DNA from: Archaeoglobus sp. UBA230 | Lineage (GTDB): Archaea > Halobacteriota > Archaeoglobi > Archaeoglobales > Archaeoglobaceae | DNA: 64,000 nt | NCBI GenBank assembly: GCA_002507545.1 | Contig: DAVR01000029.1 | Location: 122,275-186,274, forward strand | Direction: 5' to 3' | Part shown: positions 8,703 through 18,135 of the stretch, in pieces | Position numbering within the stretch: position 1 is the first letter of the stretch | Layout of the letters: every line of letters begins with the position of its first letter | Position numbers and translations under genes: made by a program | Notes under the pieces: generated by a model | What the model was told of the DNA's origin: nothing | The model's input: the letters and a program-made list of their open reading frames with translations, nothing else | Databases searched by the model: none

Positions 8703-10296
8703 CGTTATCCCTCTTAAACTCCAATGCTGCTGCAACAAAACCGACAAAAGGCGGTGACGGGTTGTAGGGGCGGGATTTGAATTCCGGATGGAATTGAGTG
8801 GCGAAAAAGAATCTGTGATTTGGCAACTCGGCAATCTCCATCCTTCTTCCTCCATCCGAATATGCGCTGAAAACAAGTCCGTGCTCTTCGATTAGCGGTA
8901 TGTACTCTGGATTTACCTCAAACCTGTGTCTGTGCCTTTCATAAACCTTCTCCTTACCGTAAAGCCTGTGGGCAATCGTGCCAGGTTTAATGATAACCTC
9001 AATATCTCCAAGCCTCATCGTTCCCCCCATCTCCTCAACTTCCTTCTGCTCTGGCAAAAGATCAATGACGGCGTGTTCTGCTTTCCCTTCTGCAAGTTCT
9101 GAACTTGTTGCACCCTCTAACCCAACAACGTTTCTTGCAAATTCAATCACTGCAAGCTGGAAGCCAAAGCAAATACCAAGGAAGGGGATATTATTCTCTC
9201 TTGAATATTCTATCGCCCTTATCTTACCCTCTGCCCCTCTCGATCCAAAACCACCGGGAACGAGGATGCCGTCAACGTCAAGCTCAAATTCGTCAACTCT
9301 CTCAAGTTCCTCGCTATCCACCCACAGATAATTAACCCTGCATCCGGCGTAAATTCCTCCGTGTTTCAGAGCTTCCCTTATGCTGAGATAGGCATCCCTG
9401 ACATCCACATATTTACCAACAATAGCAATGGAGACCTCTTCGTTGAGAGACTTCAGCTTGTTAACTATCCTGTCCCACTCACCCCTCCTCTCTCTGCTCT
9501 CAAGTTTAAGTTTATTTATCAGATACTCGTCAAGCTTTTCCCTCTTGAAAATCAATGGGACTTCGTAGATATCTTCTGCATCTTCATTGCTTATGACTGC
9601 CTCTACTGGCACATCACAGAATAGGGCGATTTTTCTCTTCGTAGCCTCCCTTAGCCTCTCCTTACATCTGCCGACTATAACATCAGGATGCAAGCCAACC
9701 TCTCTCAGTTCTTTCACACTATGCTGGGTTGGTTTTGTTTTCTGCTCTCCTCCAGCATCAAGAGGGACAAGAGTTACATGCACAAGAGCAAAATCCTCCT
9801 CCCTTTCCTCGTTATGCATCTGCCTTACAGCTTCAAGGAAAGGCATTCCTTCAATATCACCGACAGTTCCACCAATCTCAACAAGACATATTTCGGCATT
9901 GCTTTTCTCCGCAACTCTCCTGATCCAGCTCTTTATCTCGTCTGTAACATGAGGGATAATCTGCACCGTCTGTCCGAGATAATCTCCTTTCCTCTCCTTC
10001 TCAATTACGCTCTTGTATATCTTTCCGGTTGTTATGTTGTGGTCTCCTGTAAGCTCCATCCCTATAAAGCGCTCGTAGTGTCCAAGATCAAGATCAACCT
10101 CAGTTCCATCCTTTAAAACGTAAACCTCACCGTGCTGAAAGGGGTTCATTGTGCCAGCATCTATGTTAATGTAGGGGTCAACCTTAATTGGAACAACTCT
10201 GTAACCCATTTCAACAAACAGTCTGCCAATGGATGCCGCTGTAATCCCCTTACCAAGCCCGCTCATTACCCCCCCAGTGACGACAATATACTTCAT
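8692..10296 (-). CDS. pyrG: CTP synthase
   Basis: This 534-residue protein is full length for CTP synthase, which converts UTP to CTP with ATP and glutamine. The N-terminal amidoligase domain opens with [17 protein letters not shown], and the feedback-binding region is intact. The C-terminal class I glutamine amidotransferase domain shows the nucleophile in GICFGFQLA and the catalytic His-Glu in HPEF. The gene sits between the Trm112-like gene (4-bp overlap) and guaAb (11-bp overlap), forming one nucleotide operon. Confidence 0.97.
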   Translation of the reverse strand: MKYIVVTGGVMSGLGKGITAASIGRLFVEMGYRVVPIKVDPYINIDAGTMNPFQHGEVYVLKDGTEVDLDLGHYERFIGMELTGDHNITTGKIYKSVIEKERKGDYLGQTVQIIPHVTDEIKSWIRRVAEKSNAEICLVEIGGTVGDIEGMPFLEAVRQMHNEEREEDFALVHVTLVPLDAGGEQKTKPTQHSVKELREVGLHPDVIVGRCKERLREATKRKIALFCDVPVEAVISNEDAEDIYEVPLIFKREKLDEYLINKLKLESRERRGEWDRIVNKLKSLNEEVSIAIVGKYVDVRDAYLSIREALKHGGIYAGCRVNYLWVDSEELERVDEFELDVDGILVPGGFGSRGAEGKIRAIEYSRENNIPFLGICFGFQLAVIEFARNVVGLEGATSSELAEGKAEHAVIDLLPEQKEVEEMGGTMRLGDIEVIIKPGTIAHRLYGKEKVYERHRHRFEVNPEYIPLIEEHGLVFSAYSDGGRRMEIAELPNHRFFFATQFHPEFKSRPYNPSPPFVGFVAAALEFKRDNDER

Positions 10297-10475
10297 GTTC
10301 TCAGCTCCGGAGGAAGCATGTTTGGAATACCGTTCTCAATCGGGAATTCTACGTTGCACTTCTTGCATCTCAATTTACCCGAAATGATCTCTTCTTCACT
10401 CTCCTCGTGAACTTCAACCTTCAGATCGGACTTGCAGATCGGACATGCAAGAATTTCAAGGAGTTTCCTTCTCAT
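10293..10475 (-). CDS. Trm112-like zinc-binding protein
   Basis: This 60-residue protein has the Trm112/UPF0434 pattern: a CPIC knuckle near residue 16, a CKKC knuckle near residue 39, and the ending [15 protein letters not shown]. Trm112 proteins activate several methyltransferases that modify tRNA, rRNA and release factors. It overlaps pyrG by ATGA and is the first gene of that operon. The partner methyltransferase cannot be told from here. Confidence 0.88.
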   Translation of the reverse strand: MRRKLLEILACPICKSDLKVEVHEESEEEIISGKLRCKKCNVEFPIENGIPNMLPPELRT

Positions 10476-10548
10476 AAAATTCTTTGGTGGTATGAGTAAA
10501 TAACGATTTCCGCCGCAAATTTAAATAACGAAAGACTCTTCCTCAGCC

Positions 10549-11736
10549 ATGAATTTTGTAAAAGAGAAAATTCAAATGATCGTGATAATCCTCCTAACCC
10601 TCCCTTGGCTCCTTTCATTATCAACCCACACTCATCATCCACCAACTTTGCAGACTTTTCTTTCAGGTCTTGCGGTAGTTTCTGCATCTTTTTTGATATC
10701 ATGGGCTGCTGAAACAGCAGAGATGGATGTTCCAAGGTCTTTCAGCCTTGCAGTGGTTGCCCTACTTGCGGTGCTTCCAGAGTATGCAGTTGACGGCTAC
10801 TTTGCATGGAAAGCAGGCACAGTGGGTGGGAACTACATACATTACGCAACAGCAAACATGACTGGGGCGAACAGACTGTTGATAGGTATAGGCTGGAGTC
10901 TTGTGGCTTTTATAGCCATCCTCACTACAAGAAAAAGGGAAATACACCTTGATGAGGGAATAAGACTTGAGAACTTCTTCCTCCTGATTGCAACCCTCTA
11001 TGCCTTCACTCTCCCTTTTAAAGGTCAAATATCTTTTTTTGACATGTTTGTGTTTGTTTCCATGTACATCCTTTACATTATTCTGACTGTAAGAACAGAG
11101 AAGGAAGAGCTTGTTGTAGTTGGAGTGCCAGCGTATCTCTGCAGTTTGAAGAAGGGGACAAGAAGATTTTCTGTTATAGTTCTCTTTCTTTTTGCTGGTG
11201 CAGTGATATTACTGAGCGTTGAAGCATTCTCTGAAGGATTGCTTAGCACTGCCAGAGAGTTTGGACTTGATGAGTTCTTAGCTGTTCAGTGGATAGCCCC
11301 TCTGGCAAGTGAGGCGCCAGAATTGATAGTTGCAGGATATTTCGTCAGGAGGTTGAGGGTTACTGCAGCTATGAACACCCTGATATCATCAAAAGTTAAC
11401 CAGTGGACGCTTCTTATCGGGACAATAGTCCTCATATACAGTATTTCAGCCTTCAGAGTTCAGAGCTTACCTCTCGATGCAAGACAGAGTGAAGAAATTT
11501 TGCTCACCGCATCTCAATCACTCTTCGGCCTCGCAATCCTGTGCGATCTAAAAATAAGCTGGAAGGAAGCATTCGCTCTACTCACTCTCTTCCTTATCCA
11601 GCTTGTTTTACCCGGAGTCGAAGTAAGATACATCATCTCTGCAGTGTACATAGCACTCTCAATCCCTATTCTCGTGATGAAGAAAGAAGAGATGATTAAA
11701 AGTTTCAGGTTAGTTAAAGAACTTGCAAGCCGGTAA
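10549..11736 (+). CDS. Sodium/calcium exchanger family membrane protein
   Basis: This 395-residue polytopic membrane protein has about eleven hydrophobic segments. Two internal repeats carry the acidic alpha motifs of the CaCA exchangers: AVLPEYAVDGYF with ATANMTGANR in the first half, and APLASEAPELIVAGYF with TLISSKVNQW in the second. It would exchange Ca2+ or another cation against Na+ or H+; the ion is not fixed by these motifs. A TATA-like ATTTAAATAA lies about 27 nt before the ATG. It ends 3 bp before the convergent small gene at 11739. Confidence 0.8.
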   Translation: MNFVKEKIQMIVIILLTLPWLLSLSTHTHHPPTLQTFLSGLAVVSASFLISWAAETAEMDVPRSFSLAVVALLAVLPEYAVDGYFAWKAGTVGGNYIHYATANMTGANRLLIGIGWSLVAFIAILTTRKREIHLDEGIRLENFFLLIATLYAFTLPFKGQISFFDMFVFVSMYILYIILTVRTEKEELVVVGVPAYLCSLKKGTRRFSVIVLFLFAGAVILLSVEAFSEGLLSTAREFGLDEFLAVQWIAPLASEAPELIVAGYFVRRLRVTAAMNTLISSKVNQWTLLIGTIVLIYSISAFRVQSLPLDARQSEEILLTASQSLFGLAILCDLKISWKEAFALLTLFLIQLVLPGVEVRYIISAVYIALSIPILVMKKEEMIKSFRLVKELASR

Positions 11737-11738
11737 AT

Positions 11739-12074
11739 TTATTCCTTTATCCTTTTTAAAACTTCTTCTATGGGAAGTTTGTCAATTTCCTCAGCAAATT
11801 TCAAGATATTCTCCAAATCGTCCCTTTTAATGAAACCAAGCTCTCTCAGAATTTTTCTTGCATGAACCTTTGCTTCCGAAATCTCACCCTTCACTTTAAC
11901 AAAAATTAAAACTGGATTTCTCAACAAAATTCCAGAAAAACCGTTAGACGAGAAGGCAAGTTCAGAAATATTGTTTTCAACAACAATATCTTTCACTGCC
12001 TCCAAGTACGAAATCGCAAATCCTGAATTTCCTTTAATTCCCTCATCAAAGTATGCAAACTCAACCTCCTTCAT
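11739..12074 (-). CDS. Hypothetical protein, 111 aa
   Basis: I do not recognise the family. The protein has an alternating alpha/beta N-terminal part (VEFAYFDEGIKG, ISELAFSSNGFSGILL, PVLIFVKVKGE) that might be a small profilin- or Roadblock-like fold, followed by a charged helical tail. It overlaps the upstream gene by 14 bp, so the two are co-translated and probably form a pair. No signal peptide or membrane segment is seen. Confidence 0.55.
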   Translation of the reverse strand: MKEVEFAYFDEGIKGNSGFAISYLEAVKDIVVENNISELAFSSNGFSGILLRNPVLIFVKVKGEISEAKVHARKILRELGFIKRDDLENILKFAEEIDKLPIEEVLKRIKE

Positions 12075-12357
12075 TGCCGAATATCTCCTTCATTTTGTTT
12101 AAACACCATCTAATTCTGTTTCTTTCGACAGTCACTAACGCCAGACAGTCACAATCCTTTCTAAAGACTATGCCCTCCCCATCAAGTAAAATATACCCAA
12201 TGTAATATTCAGCTGGGATTAAAGCATCTATCAGCTTTTTTAATTCTGATGCAACATAATAATCCATACCACACACTGACACATCATTCCCAAACAGAGC
12301 TGCCTTCTCCACCTTTATTTTTTGGGACAATACAACTGCGTCCACTGAGCCTATCAA
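12061..12357 (-). CDS. Hypothetical protein, 98 aa
   Basis: I do not recognise this protein. It has a helix-strand-strand centre (YVASELKKLIDALIPAEYYI then GYILLDGEGIVF), a layout seen in Roadblock/LC7 proteins, and several cysteines including DCDC. It overlaps the next gene by 14 bp. Transcription starts from the AT-rich 110-bp divergent region shared with the acyl-CoA synthetase. The coding status rests on the gene-pair arrangement and the absence of a competing frame. Confidence 0.55.
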   Translation of the reverse strand: MIGSVDAVVLSQKIKVEKAALFGNDVSVCGMDYYVASELKKLIDALIPAEYYIGYILLDGEGIVFRKDCDCLALVTVERNRIRWCLNKMKEIFGNEGG

Positions 12358-12468
12358 AATTTAAAGGTAATTTAATTTTTTTCTTGGTCTATCCATAATA
12401 TAGCATCCTGCACTTTAAAAATTCAGCAATTAAAAAAATTAAAATACTCATGAAGAAAATAAAGAACT

Positions 12469-14175
12469 ATGCTTGGAGTAGAAGGAAAAACAATTATGGA
12501 AGTGGACGAGAAGGAAATAAACAGAATATGGCTCAGATTCTATGACGAAGGGGTAAGACCAAACATAGATTATCCCGAAATACCACTCTACAGGCTTCTG
12601 GAGGAAACAGCCAGCAAGTATCCAGATAAGGTTGCTCTTATATTCTTTGGAAAGAAAATAACCTACAGGCAGCTTGATGAAATGAGCGATAGGGTCGCCA
12701 GCTTTCTATACAAACTTGGAGTGGGGAAAGGTAGCAGAGTGATTGTTGACCTCCCGAACACCCCCCAGTATGTCGCAGCATACTATGGTATTCTCAAGAC
12801 AGGTGCGACCGTGGTGCAGTGTAATCCGCTCTATACCGAGAGGGAAATCACGTATATTCTTGAAAACAGTGAAGCTGAGTATGGCTTTTTCGTGGAGATG
12901 GTTTACCCGAGGATTAAGAACCTAATAAAAGAGGGGAAGATAAAAAAGGCTGTTATATGCAAAATTGAAGATTATCTGCCATTCCCCCTTAACTTCTTGT
13001 ATTCACTGAAAAAGGAAAAGATAAAGGTTGAGAAAAATGATAGGATTGTTTACTGGAAAGATGTGCTAAAGAGTCCCCCAACAAAGGATAGGCCAGAAAT
13101 AGACCCCAAAGAAGATATTGCAACATTCCTATACACTGGTGGAACAACTGGCGTGCCTAAGGCAGTGATGTCCACCCACTACAATCTTGTTGCCAACGTA
13201 TACCAGACCCTCGAATGGGTCACTGACAGGTCTCCAGATGATGTGTTTGCTGGAGTTCTTCCGTATTTCCACAGTTTCGGGATGACAACCTCTATGAACG
13301 CTCCTATAGCTCTTGGAGGAACCATAATTCTCCTACCCGATCCAAGAGATATCAAGAGAATTCTTGACGCGATTCAGAAGTATGGGATAACTATCTTCTG
13401 TGGCGTCCCAACGATGTATGCGGCAATAATAAACTACCCCGAGGTAAAGAAGTACAATTTGAAGTCAGTTAAAGCCTGTATAAGTGGCGCAGCACCCTTA
13501 CCAATCGAAGTGAAAAGGAGGTTTGAGGAAATAACCGAGGGAAAGCTTGTTGAGGGATATGGACTGAGCGAGACCTCTCCCGTAGCACTCGCAAATCCAG
13601 TTTATGGGGTGAACAAAGAGGGAAGCATAGGAATTCCATTCCCAGACACCTATGCAGTGATTATAGATGATGAGGGCAAAATTCTACCCGTTGGCGAAGT
13701 CGGGGAAATAGCCATCAAAGGACCACAGGTGATGAAGGGCTACTGGAAGATGGAAGAAGAGACAAAGAAGGTGCTGGTCAACGGATGGTTGCTGACTGGT
13801 GATGTTGGGAAAATGGATGAAGACGGCTACTTCTACATTGTTGACAGGAAGAAAGATATGATCATCGCTGGCGGTTACAACATCTATCCGAGAGAGGTTG
13901 AGGAGGTGCTTTACGAGCATCCAGCAGTAGTTGAGGCTGCTGTCGTTGGTGTTCCTGACCCCTACAGAGGAGAAACTGTAAAGGCCTTTATCGTTCTAAA
14001 GCCGGAGTACAAGGGTAAAGTGAGTGAGGAGGAGATCATCAAGTTCTGCAGAGAACGGCTGGCAGCTTACAAAGTTCCAAGAATAGTCGAGTTCAGAGAT
14101 GAACTGCCAAAATCTGCTGTTGGGAAGATTCTAAGAAGGGTTTTGAGAGACGAAGAAATTAAAAAATCCGCTTAA
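12469..14175 (+). CDS. AMP-forming acyl-CoA synthetase
   Basis: This 568-residue protein activates a carboxylic acid with ATP and CoA. Signature motifs are in order: the P-loop FLYTGGTTGVPKA near residue 219, the adenylate motif EGYGLSETSP near 360, GWLLTGDVGKMD, the hinge DRKKDMIIAGGYNIYP, and the catalytic C-terminal lysine in PKSAVGKILRR. The long N-terminal part and overall length suggest medium- or long-chain fatty acids, possibly aromatic acids. ATG at 12469 or the in-frame ATG at 12496 could be the start. Its product would feed the acyl-CoA dehydrogenases of this window. Confidence 0.92.
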   Translation: MLGVEGKTIMEVDEKEINRIWLRFYDEGVRPNIDYPEIPLYRLLEETASKYPDKVALIFFGKKITYRQLDEMSDRVASFLYKLGVGKGSRVIVDLPNTPQYVAAYYGILKTGATVVQCNPLYTEREITYILENSEAEYGFFVEMVYPRIKNLIKEGKIKKAVICKIEDYLPFPLNFLYSLKKEKIKVEKNDRIVYWKDVLKSPPTKDRPEIDPKEDIATFLYTGGTTGVPKAVMSTHYNLVANVYQTLEWVTDRSPDDVFAGVLPYFHSFGMTTSMNAPIALGGTIILLPDPRDIKRILDAIQKYGITIFCGVPTMYAAIINYPEVKKYNLKSVKACISGAAPLPIEVKRRFEEITEGKLVEGYGLSETSPVALANPVYGVNKEGSIGIPFPDTYAVIIDDEGKILPVGEVGEIAIKGPQVMKGYWKMEEETKKVLVNGWLLTGDVGKMDEDGYFYIVDRKKDMIIAGGYNIYPREVEEVLYEHPAVVEAAVVGVPDPYRGETVKAFIVLKPEYKGKVSEEEIIKFCRERLAAYKVPRIVEFRDELPKSAVGKILRRVLRDEEIKKSA

Positions 14176-14180
14176 ATTTT

Positions 14181-16109
14181 TTATTCTTCTTCTCTCCCGT
14201 ACACCGACTCATACACCAGCTCAATCACGTCGAGAACCTGTATCCTGTCGTCCAGCTTTTCGGTCTTAACACCATCTTCAAGCATTATCATACAGAACGG
14301 ACATGCCACCGCAAGTATTTCAGCATTCGTTGATGCAGCCTCTCTGGCTCTGATGTTATTCGGTCTATCCTCTCCCGGATACTCTCTCACGAGGTTTCCT
14401 CCACCTGCACCGCAGCAAAAACTCTTCTCTCTGTTTCTCGGCATTTCAACAAGCTCAACACCCGGAATTGCCTTCAGGATTTCCCTTGGGAGATCATATA
14501 TGCCATTATATCTCCCAAGATAGCAAGGATCGTGGAAGGTCACCCTCTTGTTTACAGGATGCTTCAGCTCAAGCTTACCGCTCTTTATTGCATCATATAG
14601 AATTTCAAGTATGAACTTGACCTCATAACCTTCATACTCGTTCTTGAAGGTGTTGTAGCAGTGAGGTGAGGTGGCAAACAACCTTTCAACACCATATTTC
14701 TCAAATGTCTGCATGTTCTCCTCCATGAGCACCTGGAACAGCCCCTCCTCACCCACTCTCCTCACGTCGTTTCCACAGCAACCCTCTTCTCTGCCGAGAA
14801 CCGCATAGTTTACCTCAAGATCATTGAGAAGTCTTGCAAGTTTTCTTGCAACCGGAATGTTTCTGTTGTCAAAGCTGTGGGCACAGCCAACAAACCACAA
14901 CCACTCAAATTCAGGGTTTTCCTTGACAGATGGAATTTCTATCTCACTCTTTTTGATCCACTGATCCCTCTTGAACTTGCCCTCACCCCATGGATTTTTC
15001 TGCTTCTGGATGTTTTGCAGGAAATCTCTTACGTCTGGTGGGGTTTCGCCACTCTCTATCAAGCCCCTCCTCATTTCCCCTATGATCTCCATCTGCTCCA
15101 CGTAAACCGGACACATCTCCATGCAGGCTCTGCATGTTGTGCATGCCCACACAGCCTCCTCATCAAGCACCGTTTCTATCAGGAGAACATCCTCTGGATT
15201 CTGAACTTCCTGCTCTGATTCCTCTCCACTACTACCATTACCATTACCTTTGCTCTTTCCCAGAAGGACTTTTTCCAGCCTCCGTATGTTCTGCATCAGA
15301 AACATGGGATTGAGTGTCGTTCCTGAATTTGCTGCCGGGCAGATGTCTTGACACCTTCCGCATCTCATACATGCAAGACTTGCAAGCAAATCTCTTCTCG
15401 TGAGATCGAGAGGTGTTACGGCACCCGTGTACTCCTCACTTAGTGGTTCTCTCATCACACCCGGCTTCCTTTCGCTTCTCGTGAAGATGTTAACTGGCGC
15501 TGCTACAATGTGGAGGAGTTTTGTGTATGGGATGAGAGCGATGAATCCAAGAATTAAGGCAGTGTGAAGGAACCAAAGCACGTAAGGTAGAGCGGTTGAG
15601 TTGAGCGTGCTGAACCGGACAAATTCTTTGAGAAGGAATCCAAAGACTGCAGCAAGGATAAAGACAACAAGTACGGGATTGTCATCCCAAGCAAACTCAA
15701 ACTTCTTCGCAAATCTGCTTGGTTTAAGCACATACCTGTTTACGGCTGCTATCGCCAATCCAAGCAAAATCATAACTCCTGCTGCTGTCATTGACGCCTT
15801 CAACCATGGATATGTTGCCCTGAAGAGGTCTGGAATCGCAAAGGAGATGGTGAAAACCAAAATATTGACGAGTATTACAACCACACCCCACAGGAAAAGG
15901 AAGTGTGACAATCCCATTTTAGATTCACGGAGATACAGCCTTACCAACAGCAAACCATCTCTTACGACAAACCATATTCTTTGCAGGGAATTGCTTGTTC
16001 TGTCCTCCCCCTTCAAACCCATGTTTATGAACTTCCACTTCTGCCACAGACCATAGAAGAAGATGGAAAGGCTTGTGATCAGCATGATGTAGTAGATGAC
16101 CTCAAACAT
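14181..16109 (-). CDS. Membrane-anchored HdrD/DsrK-like iron-sulfur oxidoreductase (NarI-CCG fusion)
   Basis: This protein of about 642 residues begins with a five-helix NarI/DsrM-like domain whose histidines (GLSHFLF, FLHTA, KLLHIVA) could bind b hemes. Two [4Fe-4S] motifs follow (CMRCGRCQDICP and CTTCRACMEMCP), then two CCG domains (REEGCCGNDV, SFCCGAGGG with ACPFC) that in HdrB/D and DsrK bind noncubane Fe-S clusters. It would couple membrane quinone to a cytoplasmic disulfide or thiol partner. In Dsr complexes these parts are separate DsrM and DsrK proteins. ATG at 16109 follows GGAGGTG and overlaps the cytochrome stop by 8 bp. It is the last gene of the six-gene operon. Confidence 0.88.
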   Translation of the reverse strand: MFEVIYYIMLITSLSIFFYGLWQKWKFINMGLKGEDRTSNSLQRIWFVVRDGLLLVRLYLRESKMGLSHFLFLWGVVVILVNILVFTISFAIPDLFRATYPWLKASMTAAGVMILLGLAIAAVNRYVLKPSRFAKKFEFAWDDNPVLVVFILAAVFGFLLKEFVRFSTLNSTALPYVLWFLHTALILGFIALIPYTKLLHIVAAPVNIFTRSERKPGVMREPLSEEYTGAVTPLDLTRRDLLASLACMRCGRCQDICPAANSGTTLNPMFLMQNIRRLEKVLLGKSKGNGNGSSGEESEQEVQNPEDVLLIETVLDEEAVWACTTCRACMEMCPVYVEQMEIIGEMRRGLIESGETPPDVRDFLQNIQKQKNPWGEGKFKRDQWIKKSEIEIPSVKENPEFEWLWFVGCAHSFDNRNIPVARKLARLLNDLEVNYAVLGREEGCCGNDVRRVGEEGLFQVLMEENMQTFEKYGVERLFATSPHCYNTFKNEYEGYEVKFILEILYDAIKSGKLELKHPVNKRVTFHDPCYLGRYNGIYDLPREILKAIPGVELVEMPRNREKSFCCGAGGGNLVREYPGEDRPNNIRAREAASTNAEILAVACPFCMIMLEDGVKTEKLDDRIQVLDVIELVYESVYGREEE

Positions 16110-16545
16110 CACCAACACCTCCTACAACGTCAGCTTTCCTGTGTATCTCGTTGATGTTCTGGTGGCAGCTCTGGCAGTTCTCCTCATGAACAACAACAAG
16201 GTTCTCATCATGGCAGGCTTTGCAAACAATACCATCGGCAATCGGCACAACAACATCTGGGTCTGCTCCATGGCAAAATGGTGTTAAAGGCTCATTCTGG
16301 TGACAGGTTTTGCAATCAAAGGTGTGGACTGGATGAACGTCCGAGCCATGACATTCTTCACAGTAACTGTAGCCGTCGAGATGCTTTGGATAGCTCTTTG
16401 CATTGCTGTGACAGTCAAAGCATGAAAGGTCAGAATTCAGTGATTCCTTCTCGACCTTATCATCGCCGCTGCCGCTTATTGCCAATGAGATGACAGGAAG
16501 CATCACAAAAAGGGAAACCAGAATAAAAACAGTTGACTTTCTCAT
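16102..16545 (-). CDS. Exported pentaheme c-type cytochrome
   Basis: This 147-residue protein starts with a Sec signal peptide (residues 1-24). Five CXXCH motifs follow at residues 42, 62, 78, 108 and 124, plus an orphan FCH at 91-92. It should carry five c hemes on the outer face of the membrane. Its first motifs and the segment SYPKHLDG resemble the upstream lipoprotein cytochrome, which points to tandem duplication. It overlaps both neighbours and has a GGAGGGG ribosome binding site. Its role is to pass electrons between the NrfD/ferredoxin pair and an external partner. Confidence 0.9.
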   Translation of the reverse strand: MRKSTVFILVSLFVMLPVISLAISGSGDDKVEKESLNSDLSCFDCHSNAKSYPKHLDGYSYCEECHGSDVHPVHTFDCKTCHQNEPLTPFCHGADPDVVVPIADGIVCKACHDENLVVVHEENCQSCHQNINEIHRKADVVGGVGDV

Positions 16546-16898
16546 TCTGTCCCCTCCACAAACCTCTTTTCAAACTTCTCGTGTATTGTTTTCGCATCAC
16601 CATGACACACGACACATGAATGCTGGGGCATGTGGATTCTGAAGAGGCTTGATTCGTGACACTCGGAACAATTACCAGCTGAGATCACAGCACCTACATC
16701 CGGGTGTTTCTCGATCTCGTGGCAGTTAAGGCAGTAGGGTGTGCCATTGACGTGCTTTGGATACTTGTAGGCAAGTTCGTGGCACTGACAATCCTTCAAT
16801 TCTTCTACCTCAACAGATGTAATCTTTTCTTGCTGAACACATCCGAGGACAAACACACCTGTTAGGAGGATAGCGAAGACTATTAGACTTCTAATCAT
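16542..16898 (-). CDS. Multiheme c-type cytochrome lipoprotein with a CXCH motif
   Basis: ATG at 16898 follows GGAGGT, giving 118 residues with a lipoprotein signal ending in VFVLGC. Three CXXCH motifs (CLNCH, CSECH, CVVCH) are clear. At the place where the neighbouring cytochrome has CFDCH, this protein has DCQCH, a CXCH arrangement (codons at 16779-16790). A fourth heme may therefore be absent or attached in an unusual way. It shares YPKHVNG with the pentaheme neighbour. The longer frame to 16955 lacks a ribosome binding site and would spoil the signal peptide. Confidence 0.85.
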   Translation of the reverse strand: MIRSLIVFAILLTGVFVLGCVQQEKITSVEVEELKDCQCHELAYKYPKHVNGTPYCLNCHEIEKHPDVGAVISAGNCSECHESSLFRIHMPQHSCVVCHGDAKTIHEKFEKRFVEGTE

Positions 16899-16971
16899 TG
16901 GATAACCTCCAATTCGGCCGTTACGGGATTTACTTATTAATCTTTCGATTTTCAAAGTTCACACCCCCAAA

Positions 16972-17385
16972 CTACCTGTGCGGGTCGTGACAAACAACAC
17001 AGTACACTCCAGCATGGTGGGTTTCGTTTACCGTTTCAATTACATCCCTTCCCTCCACATCCAAGTGACACTTCAGACAGGCATCTCTGGTCTTATCTAC
17101 CACAATAGTATCACTCGACCTCTTGATGGTGTGTTCAACACCACTTCCATGACAGGCCTCACAGTTTACTGTGGAGTGATTCTTCATTCCGATGTAAAGC
17201 TGATAATGGCACTCCTTGCAAATTTCAGTGTCTGAGAACTTTGGTTCCTTGGAAAGTTCTATCTCCACCCACTTTGACTGGCTGCTGCTTGTGATCATAG
17301 GGGCAAATCCGAAAACGTAGAAAAACAAGACCAAGTAAACGAGTGCCGCAAACCCCAACCCAAGTACCATCGTTTTTCTCTTCAC
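16972..17385 (-). CDS. Membrane-anchored tetraheme c-type cytochrome
   Basis: A single hydrophobic segment near the N-terminus (LGLGFAALVYLVLFFYVFGF) anchors an external domain with four CXXCH motifs: CKECH, CEACH, CLKCH and CVVCH. The arrangement, one anchor followed by four hemes, recalls NapC/NrfH-type quinol-linked cytochromes, but the protein is short (about 137 residues). GTG at 17385 is better placed behind AAGGGTG than the GTG at 17394. It follows the ferredoxin gene by about 12 bp and lies in the middle of the respiratory operon. Confidence 0.88.
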   Translation of the reverse strand: MKRKTMVLGLGFAALVYLVLFFYVFGFAPMITSSSQSKWVEIELSKEPKFSDTEICKECHYQLYIGMKNHSTVNCEACHGSGVEHTIKRSSDTIVVDKTRDACLKCHLDVEGRDVIETVNETHHAGVYCVVCHDPHR

Positions 17386-17397
17386 CTCAACCACCCT

Positions 17398-18135
17398 TTA
17401 TTCCACCACATACGAATCCAAGCCTATATACAGCACTCTTGGAAACGTCCCTTCCTCTGGCTTCAACACAGCAACCCTGTTCTCCTTCACCAATTTGCTT
17501 ACCTCGCTGTTCTCATCACTTATGTCTCCAAAAACTCTCGCTCCTGTTGGACATGCAAGAACGCATGCAGGTTTAAGACCCTTCTTAATTCTGTGGTAAC
17601 AGAAGGTGCACTTGTCCGTAACCTTCTGCTCTGGATGGAGGAAAGTTGCCCCATAAGGACATGCAACAATACAGTACTTGCAACCAATACAGGTATCCTT
17701 ATCCACCAGAACGACGCCATCTTTGGTATAAAATCTGGCGTAAACTGGACATACGTTCACACAGGGCGCATTTGCACAGTGGTTACACAATTTTGGAACG
17801 TAAAAGGTTTTTCGACCCTTTGTGGTTTCAATCCAGCTTTTATCGAGGAACGGGTTTTTGGATGTGCTGAGTACTTCCTTTCTAATATCGCTTTCTTCAA
17901 TCGGAATCTTCTCTTTGATCGAATACCCCTCGATCCAAGTTCTGGAAAGTTTAAAGTCCATTGGAACGTCATTTTCGGTTTTGCATGCTACAACGCAGTT
18001 TCCACAGCCTATACATTTATTCACATCCACAACCATTACATAACTCTTCTCTGAATCTACTGCACTCTGTCCCCTGACAAGCGCTACAGCCGGGAGAAAT
18101 CCAGCGATTAGCTTGAGAAAGTCTCTCCTGTTCAC
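17398..18135 (-). CDS. Tat-exported four-cluster ferredoxin (DsrO/PsrB/NrfC-like)
   Basis: This 245-residue protein starts with a twin-arginine signal (NRRDFLKLIAG), so it is exported folded. Clustered cysteines support up to four [4Fe-4S] clusters: CIGCGNCVVAC, CNHCANAPCVNVCP, CIGCKYCIVACP, and CTFCYHRIKKGLKPAC with ACP. Proteins of this family sit on the outer face and pair with an NrfD-type quinone protein. The GTG start overlaps the NrfD stop as GTGA, so the two are coupled. It would relay electrons between the quinone site and the three cytochromes downstream. Confidence 0.92.
   Translation of the reverse strand: MNRRDFLKLIAGFLPAVALVRGQSAVDSEKSYVMVVDVNKCIGCGNCVVACKTENDVPMDFKLSRTWIEGYSIKEKIPIEESDIRKEVLSTSKNPFLDKSWIETTKGRKTFYVPKLCNHCANAPCVNVCPVYARFYTKDGVVLVDKDTCIGCKYCIVACPYGATFLHPEQKVTDKCTFCYHRIKKGLKPACVLACPTGARVFGDISDENSEVSKLVKENRVAVLKPEEGTFPRVLYIGLDSYVVE

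Noticed and set aside
8703..8876. Extension of GMP synthase subunit B upstream of 8702
   Set aside because: The extra residues lie entirely inside pyrG and have no family counterpart; the ATG at 8702 fits the known N-terminus.
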